NCBI GenBank assembly: GCA_903836945.1
Contig: CAILSO010000055.1
Span: 1 to 64,000, forward strand
Source: an uncultured Actinomycetes bacterium
Lineage (GTDB): Bacteria > Actinomycetota > Actinomycetes > Nanopelagicales > Nanopelagicaceae
Length of the DNA stretch: 64,000 bases
Direction: 5' to 3'
Both the position numbers and the translations under genes were made by a program. The notes beneath the pieces were generated by a model that worked only from the letters and a program-made list of their open reading frames with translations, had not been told where the DNA came from and did not search any database. Positions within the stretch are counted from its first letter, which is position 1; each line of letters opens with the position of its first letter. Below, in pieces: positions 10,477-20,503 of the stretch.

Positions 10477-11556
10477 CTAGATCAATCCGATTGCTCGGGC
10501 CGCACTTTTAACATCAACTGAAATAACGGTTGGGGCTGCGGCGTGATCTAAAATCCAATTAACATCTTTCAAACCATTTCCGGTCACGGTGATAACAATC
10601 TTCTTGCCCTTTGGAAGCTTTCCTTGTGATTGCTTCTTTATTAAGCCCGCAATTCCGGCCGCGCTAGAAGGTTCGACGAAGACGCCTTCCTTTGCTGCAA
10701 CTAAACGGTATGCCGCCAAAATTTCTTCATCAGTAACGCTATCGATTAAGCCACCAGAAGTATCACGTGCTTCAATCGCTTGTTTCCAAGATGCTGGATT
10801 TCCAATTCGGATCGCGGTTGCAATTGTGTCTGGTTCTTTAACAACTTCGCCGAGAACAATTGGCGCAGATCCCGCCGCTTGAAAGCCCCACATCTGTGGC
10901 AACTTTTTCGAAACTTTATCTGCGTAGTACTCCTTGTAACCCTTCCAATATGCGGTGATATTTCCAGCATTGCCCACAGGTAAGACATGGAGATCTGGCG
11001 CATCACCCAACATATCTACGACTTCAAAACTAGCCGTCTTCTGTCCTTCAATTCGAAATGGATTAACTGAGTTAACTAAAGCAACTGGATAGTTATCGGA
11101 AAGTTCGCGCGCCAGAGTTAGGCAGTCATCAAAGTTTCCTTGAACTTGCAGCAAAGTTGCACCATGCGCAATCGCTTGCGCCAATTTACCCATTGCAATC
11201 TTTCCATCTGGCACCAATACAACCGGACGCATCCCAGCCTTTGTTGCATATGCTGCAGCTGATGCTGAGGTATTTCCGGTTGATGCGCAAATAACCGCCT
11301 TGGCCCCATCTTCTAACGCTTTCGACATTGCCATAGTCATTCCGCGATCTTTAAATGATCCGGTTGGGTTAGCGCCTTCGACCTTTAACCAAACTTCGTT
11401 ATCCAACATTTCCGAGAGCACGCAGGCAGCGACTAATGGAGTTCCGCCTTCGCGAAGTGTTACCACGGGAGTCTTTTTAGAGACAGGAAGGCGATCGCGA
11501 TATTCCTCGATCACACCGCGCCATTGAGGTGCGCCCTTCTTCTTAAACAGACTCAT
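10477..11556 (-). CDS. thrC: Threonine synthase
   Basis: PLP fold type [12 protein letters not shown] motif; operon context. Confidence 0.93.
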   Translation of the reverse strand: MSLFKKKGAPQWRGVIEEYRDRLPVSKKTPVVTLREGGTPLVAACVLSEMLDNEVWLKVEGANPTGSFKDRGMTMAMSKALEDGAKAVICASTGNTSASAAAYATKAGMRPVVLVPDGKIAMGKLAQAIAHGATLLQVQGNFDDCLTLARELSDNYPVALVNSVNPFRIEGQKTASFEVVDMLGDAPDLHVLPVGNAGNITAYWKGYKEYYADKVSKKLPQMWGFQAAGSAPIVLGEVVKEPDTIATAIRIGNPASWKQAIEARDTSGGLIDSVTDEEILAAYRLVAAKEGVFVEPSSAAGIAGLIKKQSQGKLPKGKKIVITVTGNGLKDVNWILDHAAAPTVISVDVKSAARAIGLI

Positions 11557-12854
11557 GCGATGGTTCCTTCCACGCGAATCACACTAGTTACATGCTTAAC
11601 CGTATTTAAAACTTCAAGCTGTTTAACAGTTGCCGCCAGCGCTGACTCATTTGCTGGGTGCGTTAGGACTATAAGTTCGGCATCTGGACCGCGACCATCT
11701 TGGCGCACAGTCAAAATCGAAACATCATTTGCCGCAAAGACATTAGCAACCGAAGCAAGTACACCTGGAATATCTTGTACATCCATCCGAATTGAATAGC
11801 GAGTGCGGGTGGCACTAATCGGCGCAATCTTCATATGCGCATAATCTGTTTCAGTAGGTCCGAGGCTTCCTTCATTTCTATTACGAGCAACGGCAACTAA
11901 ATCACCGAGGATTGCAGAAGCGGTTGGGGTACCACCGGCGCCACGGCCGTAAAACATAAGTTCGCCAGCAGATTCACATTCGACGAATACGGCATTAAAG
12001 GCCTCGCGAACAGCGGCAAGTGGATGGGTGCGTGGAATCAGAGTTGGGTGAACTCGAACCGTGATCGTTTCGCCATCTTCATTTGCTTCTGCAATTGCCA
12101 ACAACTTAATGGTGAAGCCCATCTGCTTTGCCACCGAAATATCATCGGCGGTAATTGCGGTAATTCCTTCACGGTAGACATCGACATCGGAAACATCGGT
12201 ATGGAAAGCCAGGCCAGCCAAGATGGCAGCTTTTGCTGCGGCATCAAAGCCTTCGACATCAGCCGTGGGATCTGCTTCGGCATAACCAAGCGCTTGTGCT
12301 TCCTTTAGCGCAGACTCGAAAGTTGCACCAGTTTCATCCATCTTGGTGAGGATGTAATTGGTCGTGCCATTAACAATTCCCATAACGCGTTCGACATGAT
12401 CGCCGACAAGCGACTCAGCCATTGGGCGAAGAATTGGAATTGCCCCGGCAACGGCAGCCTCGTAATACAAATCAACATCGGCTTCATCAGATGCGTGGAA
12501 GAGTTCCCAGCCATGCTTTGCAAGTAGCGCCTTATTTGCAGTCACAACGGCCTTGCCATTTTTCATCGCCGAAAGAATTAGTTGATGAGCTGGATCAATA
12601 CCGCCCATTACTTCAATAACTAAATCGATATTTGGATCTTCAACAACTGATTTGAGGTCGGTGGTAAATAGATCTGATGGAATTCCTGGGCGAACCTTCT
12701 TGGCATCTCGAACGGCGATCTTTACCAACTCTAACTTTGCGCCAGATCGGGCCGATAAATCTTCGGCGTTTGCCACAAGCAGGCGGGCAACTTCACTTCC
12801 GACAATGCCGCAGCCAAGCATTCCTACTCTGAGAGTTTTTCCATTGGCGGCCAT
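11553..12854 (-). CDS. hom: Homoserine dehydrogenase
   Basis: [26 protein letters not shown]-terminal ACT domain. Confidence 0.95.
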   Translation of the reverse strand: MAANGKTLRVGMLGCGIVGSEVARLLVANAEDLSARSGAKLELVKIAVRDAKKVRPGIPSDLFTTDLKSVVEDPNIDLVIEVMGGIDPAHQLILSAMKNGKAVVTANKALLAKHGWELFHASDEADVDLYYEAAVAGAIPILRPMAESLVGDHVERVMGIVNGTTNYILTKMDETGATFESALKEAQALGYAEADPTADVEGFDAAAKAAILAGLAFHTDVSDVDVYREGITAITADDISVAKQMGFTIKLLAIAEANEDGETITVRVHPTLIPRTHPLAAVREAFNAVFVECESAGELMFYGRGAGGTPTASAILGDLVAVARNRNEGSLGPTETDYAHMKIAPISATRTRYSIRMDVQDIPGVLASVANVFAANDVSILTVRQDGRGPDAELIVLTHPANESALAATVKQLEVLNTVKHVTSVIRVEGTIA

Positions 12855-12906
12855 GGGCCTATTCTCCCCTATTTTTTAGGTGGCTCGCGCCGTATTTCTA
12901 GCGAAA

Positions 12907-14256
12907 CTAGATTTTTCGCGGACTTTCTTTCACATCAAGGGCCAATAAATCATCTTGCGTTTCACGGCGCACGATTACGCGGGCAGTTCCATCAACAACG
13001 GCCACAACAGCAGGACGGGGTACATGGTTGTAGTTGCTGGCCATACTTCGGCCATATGCACCTGTTGCCGGGATTGCTAGTAAATCACCAGGATTTATAT
13101 CTGATGGAAGATCAATTTCGCTTATCAAGATATCGCCGCTCTCACAATGCTTACCAACTAATCTTGAAGAGGTAGAAGTTGCCTTTGATGTGCGGTTGGC
13201 AAGTATCGCAAAATATTGTGCGCCATAAAGCGCTGGTCGAATATTTTCACTCATTCCACCATCGACTGCGATGTAGCGACGGGCGGCACCATTATCTAAT
13301 TCAACGTTCTTGGTGGTACCTACTTCATAAAGTGTTGTTGTGGTTGGGCCTGAAATTGCGCGACCAGGTTCGATTGAAACCATCGGAATTGCAATCTTAT
13401 TCTTTAAGCATTCGGCCTTAACCAGAGCAGCAAGTGCTGACATTGCTAGATCTGGATCGTAGGTAACTTCATCAGGCAAGTAGGCGATTCCATAACCGCC
13501 ACCTAAATCTAATTCCTGAAGTTGTCGATCAAAATGTTGATGATACTTGGCAAGCAATGAAATCAATCTGGTTGCGGCTGCTTCAAAACCTTCAGGATCA
13601 AAAATTTGTGATCCGATATGGCAATGCAGGCCGAGCAATTTGAGATTGGGCGCAGCTTCAATCTCTTCAATCGCCTTCCAGGCAGCACCGCTAGCAAGGG
13701 AAAATCCGAATTTCACATCTTCGTGCGCGGTAGAAATAAATTCATGGGTGTGAGCCTCAATGCCAGGGGTAACTCGAATTAGAACCGATTGCGTCTTTCC
13801 GGCCGACTTGGCTAAACGATTAACGCGTTCGATCTCTTGATGTGAATCAACAACTATTTTGCCAACCCCAACCTCAATTGCCCGCGCAATTTCGGCTTCC
13901 GACTTATTGTTTCCGTGTACTTCAATTTTTTCAGGATCAAAATCTGCCGCAAGTGCGACTGCTAGTTCCCCGCCAGTGCAGACATCGATTCCGATTCCAG
14001 ATTCACTTATCCATTTGGCAACTTCGACTGAGATAAAAGATTTTGATGCGTAATAGACCTGCCCGGCTTGATCACCAAAGTGGCGTACCAAGGCACTGCG
14101 CCAAGTATTGAGTCGAACTTTGAAATCGGCTTCATCGATTACAAATAGTGGAGTTCCAAACTCGGCTACTAAAGAAGTTGCTTTGCAGCCACCAATAACC
14201 AATTCCCCGCCAATTAATTTGGAGTTGATTGAGAAATTTTGAGGCAGAAATGACAT
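12907..14256 (-). CDS. lysA: Diaminopimelate decarboxylase
   Basis: YYASKSF, ELDLGGGYGIAY, VDGGMSENIRPALY motifs. Confidence 0.95.
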   Translation of the reverse strand: MSFLPQNFSINSKLIGGELVIGGCKATSLVAEFGTPLFVIDEADFKVRLNTWRSALVRHFGDQAGQVYYASKSFISVEVAKWISESGIGIDVCTGGELAVALAADFDPEKIEVHGNNKSEAEIARAIEVGVGKIVVDSHQEIERVNRLAKSAGKTQSVLIRVTPGIEAHTHEFISTAHEDVKFGFSLASGAAWKAIEEIEAAPNLKLLGLHCHIGSQIFDPEGFEAAATRLISLLAKYHQHFDRQLQELDLGGGYGIAYLPDEVTYDPDLAMSALAALVKAECLKNKIAIPMVSIEPGRAISGPTTTTLYEVGTTKNVELDNGAARRYIAVDGGMSENIRPALYGAQYFAILANRTSKATSTSSRLVGKHCESGDILISEIDLPSDINPGDLLAIPATGAYGRSMASNYNHVPRPAVVAVVDGTARVIVRRETQDDLLALDVKESPRKI

Positions 14257-14258
14257 CT

Positions 14259-15911
14259 TTACATCTTCTCCGGTGCGCTAACGCCTAGAAGTTCTAGGCC
14301 ATTTGCAATCACTTGTGCGGTTGCCAGACAAAGTGTGGCACGAGCGCTGTGAAGCTCGCTTGGGGTTTCATCACCTAGAGGTAGGACTCGGCAATCGGCA
14401 TAGAAGCGATGATAAACACCGGCAAGTTCTTCAACATATCTAGCAATTCTATGCGGTTCGCGAAGTTCGGCCGCGGTTGCAACAACCTTAGGGAACTCGC
14501 CAAGCGCGCCGATTAATTCGCGTTCGCGTTCGTGGACAAGTAGTTCGGGGTGAATCTCTTGTGCACCGAATTTAATTCCTAAATCACTCGCGTTACGCAA
14601 TACGCCACAGATTCTGGCATGTGCATATTGCACGTAGTAGACCGGATTTTCATTTGTGCGGCTGCGTAAAATATCGACATCCATCACCATCGGCGTATTT
14701 GTTGGGTAGCGAATTAGCGTATATCTGGCGGCATCTACGCCAACCTTCTCTACTAATTCTTCAAGGGTAATAACTGTGCCAGCACGCTTGGAGAGTTTTA
14801 CCTCTTCCCCGCCTTCCATAATCTTTACCATCTGACCAATTAAAACCTCGACGTTGTAATTTGGATCATCGTTGTTGCAGGCAGCAAGCGCCTTCAATCG
14901 TCCGACATATCCATGATGGTCGGCGCCCAACATGTAAATGCAAATATCAAAACCGCGTTCGCGCTTGGAGATGTAATAAGCCGAGTCGGAGGCAAAGTAA
15001 GCCAAGGAGCCATCGGATTTAACCATCACGCGATCTTTATCATCGCCAAAGTCGGTGGTTCGGAGCCAAGTTGCGCCATCGAGTTCAAAGACATGGCCCT
15101 TAGCCTTTAATACATCTTGGCAATGCTGGAAGAAATTTGCTTCATATAAACTTTTTTCAGAGAACCAAACATCAAAATGCGTTCCGAATTTATCTAAAAC
15201 TTCCTGCTGTTGCTTTAACTGCCACTTATATGCCAGATCTAGAAAGGCATCTGCTTGATCGCGGCCACTCAATTGCATAATCTCCGGATTAGTTTTCACA
15301 ATCTCTTTGGCAATATCTTCAATGTAAGCACCGTGATAACCATTTTCAGGTCGCGCTTCTCCCTTAGCGGCAGAGAGAACGGATGCACCAAATAACTCCA
15401 TCTGATTTCCACGATCATTTACATAAAATTCGCGCACGACTTCTGCACCGGCTGCGCTCAAAACTCTGCCAAGCGCATCGCCGACGGCGGCCCATCTTGT
15501 GTGACCTAAGTGCAATGGCCCGGTTGGGTTTGCACTAACAAATTCCAGATTGATTTTTACTCCGGCTAAAACTTTTCCGGTTCCATAACTCTTGCCATTT
15601 GAAATGATCGTTGAGATAACCCCGCCGGCACTTGCTAGGTTCAGAGTTATATTTATAAATCCGGGGCCAGCGATATCAACGGCTTTGATATCAGTGCGTA
15701 GGCGTAATCCAGTTGCAATTATTTCGGCAACCTCGCGCGGGGCCTTGCCCGATGGCTTTGCTAAGGCAAGAGCAATCGACGTCGCATAATCACCATGGTC
15801 CCGATTCTTTGGTCGTTCAAGTTCTAGCGAATCGGGAATGCTGCAATTTAATTCTGTGGCTTGGCGCAAGATCTCCAGGATCGCATTAGCAATGTCTTCC
15901 TGGATGCTCAT
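14259..15911 (-). CDS. argS: Arginyl-tRNA synthetase
   Basis: SANPTGPLHLGHTRWAAVGDAL; KLSKRAGTVITL. Confidence 0.95.
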   Translation of the reverse strand: MSIQEDIANAILEILRQATELNCSIPDSLELERPKNRDHGDYATSIALALAKPSGKAPREVAEIIATGLRLRTDIKAVDIAGPGFINITLNLASAGGVISTIISNGKSYGTGKVLAGVKINLEFVSANPTGPLHLGHTRWAAVGDALGRVLSAAGAEVVREFYVNDRGNQMELFGASVLSAAKGEARPENGYHGAYIEDIAKEIVKTNPEIMQLSGRDQADAFLDLAYKWQLKQQQEVLDKFGTHFDVWFSEKSLYEANFFQHCQDVLKAKGHVFELDGATWLRTTDFGDDKDRVMVKSDGSLAYFASDSAYYISKRERGFDICIYMLGADHHGYVGRLKALAACNNDDPNYNVEVLIGQMVKIMEGGEEVKLSKRAGTVITLEELVEKVGVDAARYTLIRYPTNTPMVMDVDILRSRTNENPVYYVQYAHARICGVLRNASDLGIKFGAQEIHPELLVHERERELIGALGEFPKVVATAAELREPHRIARYVEELAGVYHRFYADCRVLPLGDETPSELHSARATLCLATAQVIANGLELLGVSAPEKM

Positions 15912-15921
15912 CTGGCTAAGG

Positions 15922-17085
15922 TTACAGGCTCATTCCCATCAAGTGCTCAATTGCTAATTGATCAATAGTTTCGTATTGATAGCCACGTGCAGCCAGAGCA
16001 TCGACATCAACATTTACAGTTGTCAGATCCTTCCAACTTTCACCAGCGGCAAGTGTTGGGGTTGCAAGTTCATCGATACGAGAATCCTTGATTGCAGCAG
16101 CTACACGTGGATCGGCGCGGAAGGAAGCGGCGCGTTCTTTCAGGGCTAGATATGTGCGCATATTAGATGTCGCTGAAACCCATACGCCACGATCATCTTC
16201 GGTACGGCCTGGCTTGTAGTCAAAGTGCTTTGGACCTTGATAGTTGTAGCGCTCTAGAAGGTCAACTAGGAAGAAGGCTGATTTCAAATCACCATGTCCG
16301 AATACCAAATCTTGATCGAACTTAGGTCCGTGTTGGCCATTTAGATCGATATGGAATAACTTCTTATGGAAGAGCGCCTGAGCAATTCCGTGCACGAAGT
16401 TTAGGTTTGCCATTTGTTCGTGGCCAACTTCTGGATTTAGACCAACTAATTCTGGGTGCTCTAGTGAATTAATAAAAGCTAGAGCATGGCCAATTGTTGG
16501 GAGGAAGATATCGCCGCGTGGTTCATTTGGCTTTGGTTCAATTGCAAACTTAATGTTGTAACCCTTATCAATTACATATTGCCCCAAAATGTTAAAGCCC
16601 TCGCGGTAACGCTCTAGCGCAACATATGCATCCTTTGCGGCATCAGATTCCGCACCTTCGCGGCCGCCCCAGCAAACATAAGTTTCGGCGCCGAGTTCAA
16701 CAGCTAAATCAATATTGCGCATTACCTTTGAAATTGCATAGCGACGAATATCGCGTTCATTTGCGGTTAGGGCGCCATCTTTGAAAATTGGGTGAGTAAA
16801 TAGATTTGTAGTCGCCATTGGAACTTTCATTCCAGTTTCGGCGAGCGTTTTCTTAAATCGAGAGATGTGAGTTGCGCGATCAGAATCATTGCTGCCAAAT
16901 GGAATCAAGTCATCATCATGGAAAGTGATTCCGTATGCGCCACGATCGGCCAACTCTTTAACTGAACGAATTGGATCCAAAGGCGCTCTTGTTGCATCAC
17001 CAAAGGGATCTCGTGCTTGCCAACCAACGGTCCAAAGTCCGAATGTAAATTTGTCAGCAGGTGTGGGAGTTAGATTTGATGACAC
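15922..17085 (-). CDS. xylA: Xylose isomerase
   Basis: [36 protein letters not shown]; metal-site residues. Confidence 0.95.
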   Translation of the reverse strand: MSSNLTPTPADKFTFGLWTVGWQARDPFGDATRAPLDPIRSVKELADRGAYGITFHDDDLIPFGSNDSDRATHISRFKKTLAETGMKVPMATTNLFTHPIFKDGALTANERDIRRYAISKVMRNIDLAVELGAETYVCWGGREGAESDAAKDAYVALERYREGFNILGQYVIDKGYNIKFAIEPKPNEPRGDIFLPTIGHALAFINSLEHPELVGLNPEVGHEQMANLNFVHGIAQALFHKKLFHIDLNGQHGPKFDQDLVFGHGDLKSAFFLVDLLERYNYQGPKHFDYKPGRTEDDRGVWVSATSNMRTYLALKERAASFRADPRVAAAIKDSRIDELATPTLAAGESWKDLTTVNVDVDALAARGYQYETIDQLAIEHLMGMSL

Positions 17086-17174
17086 GCGCGCTCCTTTAAA
17101 GGTGATGGTTGCCTAAATCTAATAGGCATTTGGCGAATTTGGGCAGGTGCCTTAAAGTTCTCTTACTAACTCCA

Positions 17175-17255
17175 GCGGGAGTGGTGAAATGGCAGACACG
17201 CAGGTCTTAGGAACCTGTGTCTTCGGACGTGTGGGTTCAAGTCCCACCTCCCGCA
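17175..17255 (+). tRNA. tRNA-Leu (anticodon UAG), CCA encoded at 17256-17258
   Basis: Acceptor GCGGGAG/CTCCCGC, anticodon loop CTTAGGA, long class II variable arm, GGTTCAAGTCC T-loop. Confidence 0.95.
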
Positions 17256-17330
17256 CCAGCTTTTCGGGAATATGAATACCTCAATTATAAATAAATGTTA
17301 TAAATGCTGGTTGTAAATTAACGCTTTAAA

Positions 17331-17993
17331 TTAATTTGAAGCAGCAGCGAGCGCTTGTTTAGCCGCTAATAACTGCGCAGTAAATGCCTGGTAAATCTGT
17401 GAGTACTGAGTGTTGTAATCAGCTACTGCTGCAGCCTTCAAAGTCTTATTACTTCCGGCAGCCTTGATTGCTTGATCACGCATCGCCTTTGCATCGGCAA
17501 CAGCGCGATCAAATCCTGCTGATGCATTTGCAGTTGAAATTGCATATGCCGCCTTTGCTGAGGCAATAGCTGCCGCCTTCGCAGCGGCCAGAGCAGATGC
17601 TGATGGATTTGGTGTAGCGGTTGCAGAAGTGGATGCTGAAACTCGCGGAGATGCTGAAACTCGCGGAGATGCTGAAACTCGTGCAGATGCTGAAGTGCTC
17701 GCTGTAGGAGTTACTTTTGTTTCGGAAGATTTAGTTGCACTTGGTGATGCACTTACAACTGGCGCTTTAGTTTCTGGGGCCTTGGTCGCAACGGGTGCGG
17801 GTGATGAAACCGGTGCATGAGTTTCTGGAGCGCGCGAAACAACTGGCGCAGGTGTCGAAACCGGTGCATGAGTTTCTGGAGCACGTGAAACAACTGGCGC
17901 AGGTGATGAAGGTGCGGGCGATGCGGCAAATGCAGGTGTAACTGTTGCTAATAGAATAGCTCCAGTTGTACTTACTACATTTAACTTACGCAT
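17331..17993 (-). CDS. Exported Ala/Ser/Pro-rich repeat protein
   Basis: Signal peptide MRKLNVVSTTGAILLATVTPAFA; repeats of VVSRAPETHAPVSxPAP and RVSASP. Confidence 0.7.
   Translation of the reverse strand: MRKLNVVSTTGAILLATVTPAFAASPAPSSPAPVVSRAPETHAPVSTPAPVVSRAPETHAPVSSPAPVATKAPETKAPVVSASPSATKSSETKVTPTASTSASARVSASPRVSASPRVSASTSATATPNPSASALAAAKAAAIASAKAAYAISTANASAGFDRAVADAKAMRDQAIKAAGSNKTLKAAAVADYNTQYSQIYQAFTAQLLAAKQALAAASN
17632..17685. repeat. 18-bp tandem repeat x3 within CDS (RVSASP)
   Basis: gatgctgaaactcgcgga at 17632, 17650 and 17668 (third copy diverged). Confidence 0.9.
17806..17907. repeat. 51-bp tandem repeat x2 within CDS
   Basis: gaaaccggtgcatgagtttctggagc...ggcgcaggtg starting at 17806 and 17857. 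Confidence 0.9.
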
Positions 17994-18083
17994 CTTGAAC
18001 TCCGATTAATTTAGACTTCTTTAGGAATATAACGTTTTCCTGTGAATCAATTATGGCACAGGTAGATGCTTTAGGCTCCACTA

Positions 18084-19001
18084 ATGGCTCGAGTTAGACC
18101 CGGATCTAAGCGCTACCTTTCAGTAGTCGCGGGAATTCTTGCCTTACTGCTCGTAAATATTTCAGGGATCACCAATTTGGATTTGGCCCAAGGGTCCGAT
18201 CTTGGAAATCTTGCCAAGATTTCTGTCGCTAGCCCCGAGAAGGATTTCCCGGTCCGAACGGTTTATATCTGGACACCGCCGGGAAATTATGACCGTTCCA
18301 CATTGCCAGTGGTTTATCTATTGCATGGTTGGCCAGGAAGTCCGAGTTCAATGATTGCTGGAGTTACAAAGCCATTGATTGCTGCTTTTAATAAAGGTGC
18401 CAAACCATTTATCGCTGTCTTCCCAGATGGAAATGCTAAGACGCACGTAGATTCTGAATGGTCAGATAGTTATGACCAAAAAGCAATGATTGAAACTTGG
18501 TTAACTACAAATGTCATTCAAAGCGTGGAGTCTGATCGGATTCGTTCAAATACAGAGCGGGCGATTGTTGGTTTTTCAATGGGTGGATATGGCGCCGGAA
18601 TAATTGGCCTGCACCATCCAGAACTCTTTACGCAAATTGCCACCATCTCTGGCTATTTCATAATTGATGATCTAACTGGAGCCTTTGGCACGATTGAGAA
18701 GATCAAATATCAAACTCCAAGTAATTTCTTGCCGGTTGCAAATAAATTTAGCTGGTTTGTCTCAGAAGGAAAAAATGATTTCACTCATCCTATTCGTGGA
18801 CAGGCTGTTATTTGGACTTCGAAGTTAAAGTCAGTAAAGGCAAAATATCTCCTAGATCAACCGCCGGGTTACCACGACTTCACCTTTGTCGGAAATGAGA
18901 TTGGTAAAATTGCTAATTGGTTAATCTGGCCAAAGAACGCAGCAGCAGCAGCGCCAAAGCCAAGTGCTAGTGCGAATGCCGATACTTCTACTTCAAATTA
19001 G
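18084..19001 (+). CDS. Exported/membrane-anchored putative esterase (alpha/beta hydrolase, esterase D/antigen 85-like)
   Basis: N-terminal hydrophobic segment; YLLHGWPG; nucleophile elbow GFSMGGYGAG; YHDFTFV. Confidence 0.75.
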   Translation: MARVRPGSKRYLSVVAGILALLLVNISGITNLDLAQGSDLGNLAKISVASPEKDFPVRTVYIWTPPGNYDRSTLPVVYLLHGWPGSPSSMIAGVTKPLIAAFNKGAKPFIAVFPDGNAKTHVDSEWSDSYDQKAMIETWLTTNVIQSVESDRIRSNTERAIVGFSMGGYGAGIIGLHHPELFTQIATISGYFIIDDLTGAFGTIEKIKYQTPSNFLPVANKFSWFVSEGKNDFTHPIRGQAVIWTSKLKSVKAKYLLDQPPGYHDFTFVGNEIGKIANWLIWPKNAAAAAPKPSASANADTSTSN

Positions 19002-19015
19002 ATTCTGGCAATAAC

Positions 19016-19474
19016 CTAAATCGCAGCAATGACTTCTTTTAGTTGTCCTAGGTGAGCAAGTGAGTGCGAACCGGCTTTTTCAATCAATTGCGAAAGGCTT
19101 AACTCGCCGGCTTCTGGATGAATGGAAATTCGTTGCCAATCACCATCTGGGATATTTTTTAAGATATCAAAGATACCTAGTTGAATACCTTCGATTGCAG
19201 CGATGGATGCTTGCGCGCTGCGCTTTTCATAGTTCAATCTGATCGGATAAATATCTTCATTAAATGGTGCCACTGCTGGCTTGTCATCAGCTAAGGCAAA
19301 GAGAAATCTCGTTGAAAAATGCATCTCCGAATCAGCCATATGGTGAATCACAAATGAGGCCGACCATGAGTTTGCATCGGGAGCTAAAGATAATTTTGCC
19401 GCAGGAATCGATTTGGCTAATTCAATAAATGCCTGGCCGTTTTTTTGATAACTCTCGAGAAGTGACTTTGTCAT
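19016..19474 (-). CDS. DinB-like family protein
   Basis: DinB-like four-helix pattern: WSASFVIHHMADSE...SLAHLGQLKE. Confidence 0.65.
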   Translation of the reverse strand: MTKSLLESYQKNGQAFIELAKSIPAAKLSLAPDANSWSASFVIHHMADSEMHFSTRFLFALADDKPAVAPFNEDIYPIRLNYEKRSAQASIAAIEGIQLGIFDILKNIPDGDWQRISIHPEAGELSLSQLIEKAGSHSLAHLGQLKEVIAAI

Positions 19475-19691
19475 GCCACTAGCCTAACTCCAGCCTCCCC
19501 CAACCAGTTCTCACCCGTAACTATGACCTCTCTTTTACCTATATAACACCTAGGGCGGACCAAAGTACGCCTAACGGCTAGGTGGGCGGGTTTTTCGCCG
19601 GCCCGTTGAAACCATAAGATACGACCAGTAACTGCTTTGAGATCCTGATCGATCGCAAGGGCTGCTCAAGGATTGCTCAAGAACTAGGAGT

Positions 19692-20498
19692 ATGAAAATG
19701 GCTGAGAAAAACTTTCGTAACTGGGTTGGCTTTAAAGAAGAAGAGAGCGCTGCCCCAAGTGAGAATGCTGTCGAAAGAATTCGCCATCTCGAGGCACAGT
19801 TAGCAGATCTACGATCTCGCCGTGACATCACAAGTTTGACCAAAGAAGAGTTTGAAATCTTGGCAACCGAAACCGCCATGAGTTTAATTAAGACGGCGCA
19901 ACAGAGAGAATCTCGGGCTCTTGCTTCGGCAGAGCGCACCTTGTCGGAAGCAGCTCGCGTTACCAAAGAAAAATTGGAAGGCGCTGAAGCAAAGGCAAAA
20001 TCAATTCTCTCTGGCGCAGAATCTCGTGGCCGCAAATATTTGGAGGCCGCAGAAGTTGAAGCTGAGGAAGTAAAGAACAAAGCTCTTTCTGCCGCCCAAG
20101 CACTTGCTAATGAGAGCAAGCGCGAGGCAGCAGCTCTTGCATCTGCCGCTCGCAACGAGGCAGAACGCATTATCAACGCCGCAACTGCTGAAATCGGAAA
20201 CTTCCGTGGCTGGCTCACATCGGCAATTACTGAGTCTGAAAGACTTTATCGAATTCAAACTCAATCACTTTCAGCCGCAGAGCGTGCGATTGTTGAGACC
20301 AAGGCTCGCCTTGAGACCGCCTTCGAACGTCTATCTGGTTTGCAAAATGAGATTGATACCAATCTAGATGAGCAAAATCGTCCTGTTAAGCGACGCTTCC
20401 CAACGAGTGATGAGGCAACTCCTGCCAGTAAAAAAACTTCTGCAGTAAAGGCTGTAAAGAAGAGTGCAAAGAAGAGTCCTGCTAAAAAACGTAAGTAA
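19692..20498 (+). CDS. Ala/Glu-rich coiled-coil protein with Lys-rich C-terminal tail (DivIVA-like in style)
   Basis: Long heptad-like A/E/K region; AGGAG-like RBS; C-terminus KKTSAVKAVKKSAKKSPAKKRK. Confidence 0.75.
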   Translation: MKMAEKNFRNWVGFKEEESAAPSENAVERIRHLEAQLADLRSRRDITSLTKEEFEILATETAMSLIKTAQQRESRALASAERTLSEAARVTKEKLEGAEAKAKSILSGAESRGRKYLEAAEVEAEEVKNKALSAAQALANESKREAAALASAARNEAERIINAATAEIGNFRGWLTSAITESERLYRIQTQSLSAAERAIVETKARLETAFERLSGLQNEIDTNLDEQNRPVKRRFPTSDEATPASKKTSAVKAVKKSAKKSPAKKRK

Positions 20499-20503
20499 AA
20501 GTT

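Noticed and set aside
17632-17907. Possible CRISPR-like repeat array
   Set aside because: Repeats are contiguous with no spacers and stay in reading frame of a secreted repeat protein.
19571-20218. 215-aa minus-strand ORF opposite the coiled-coil gene
   Set aside because: Low-complexity Ser/Ala/Arg antisense shadow of a coding coiled coil; no domain motif.
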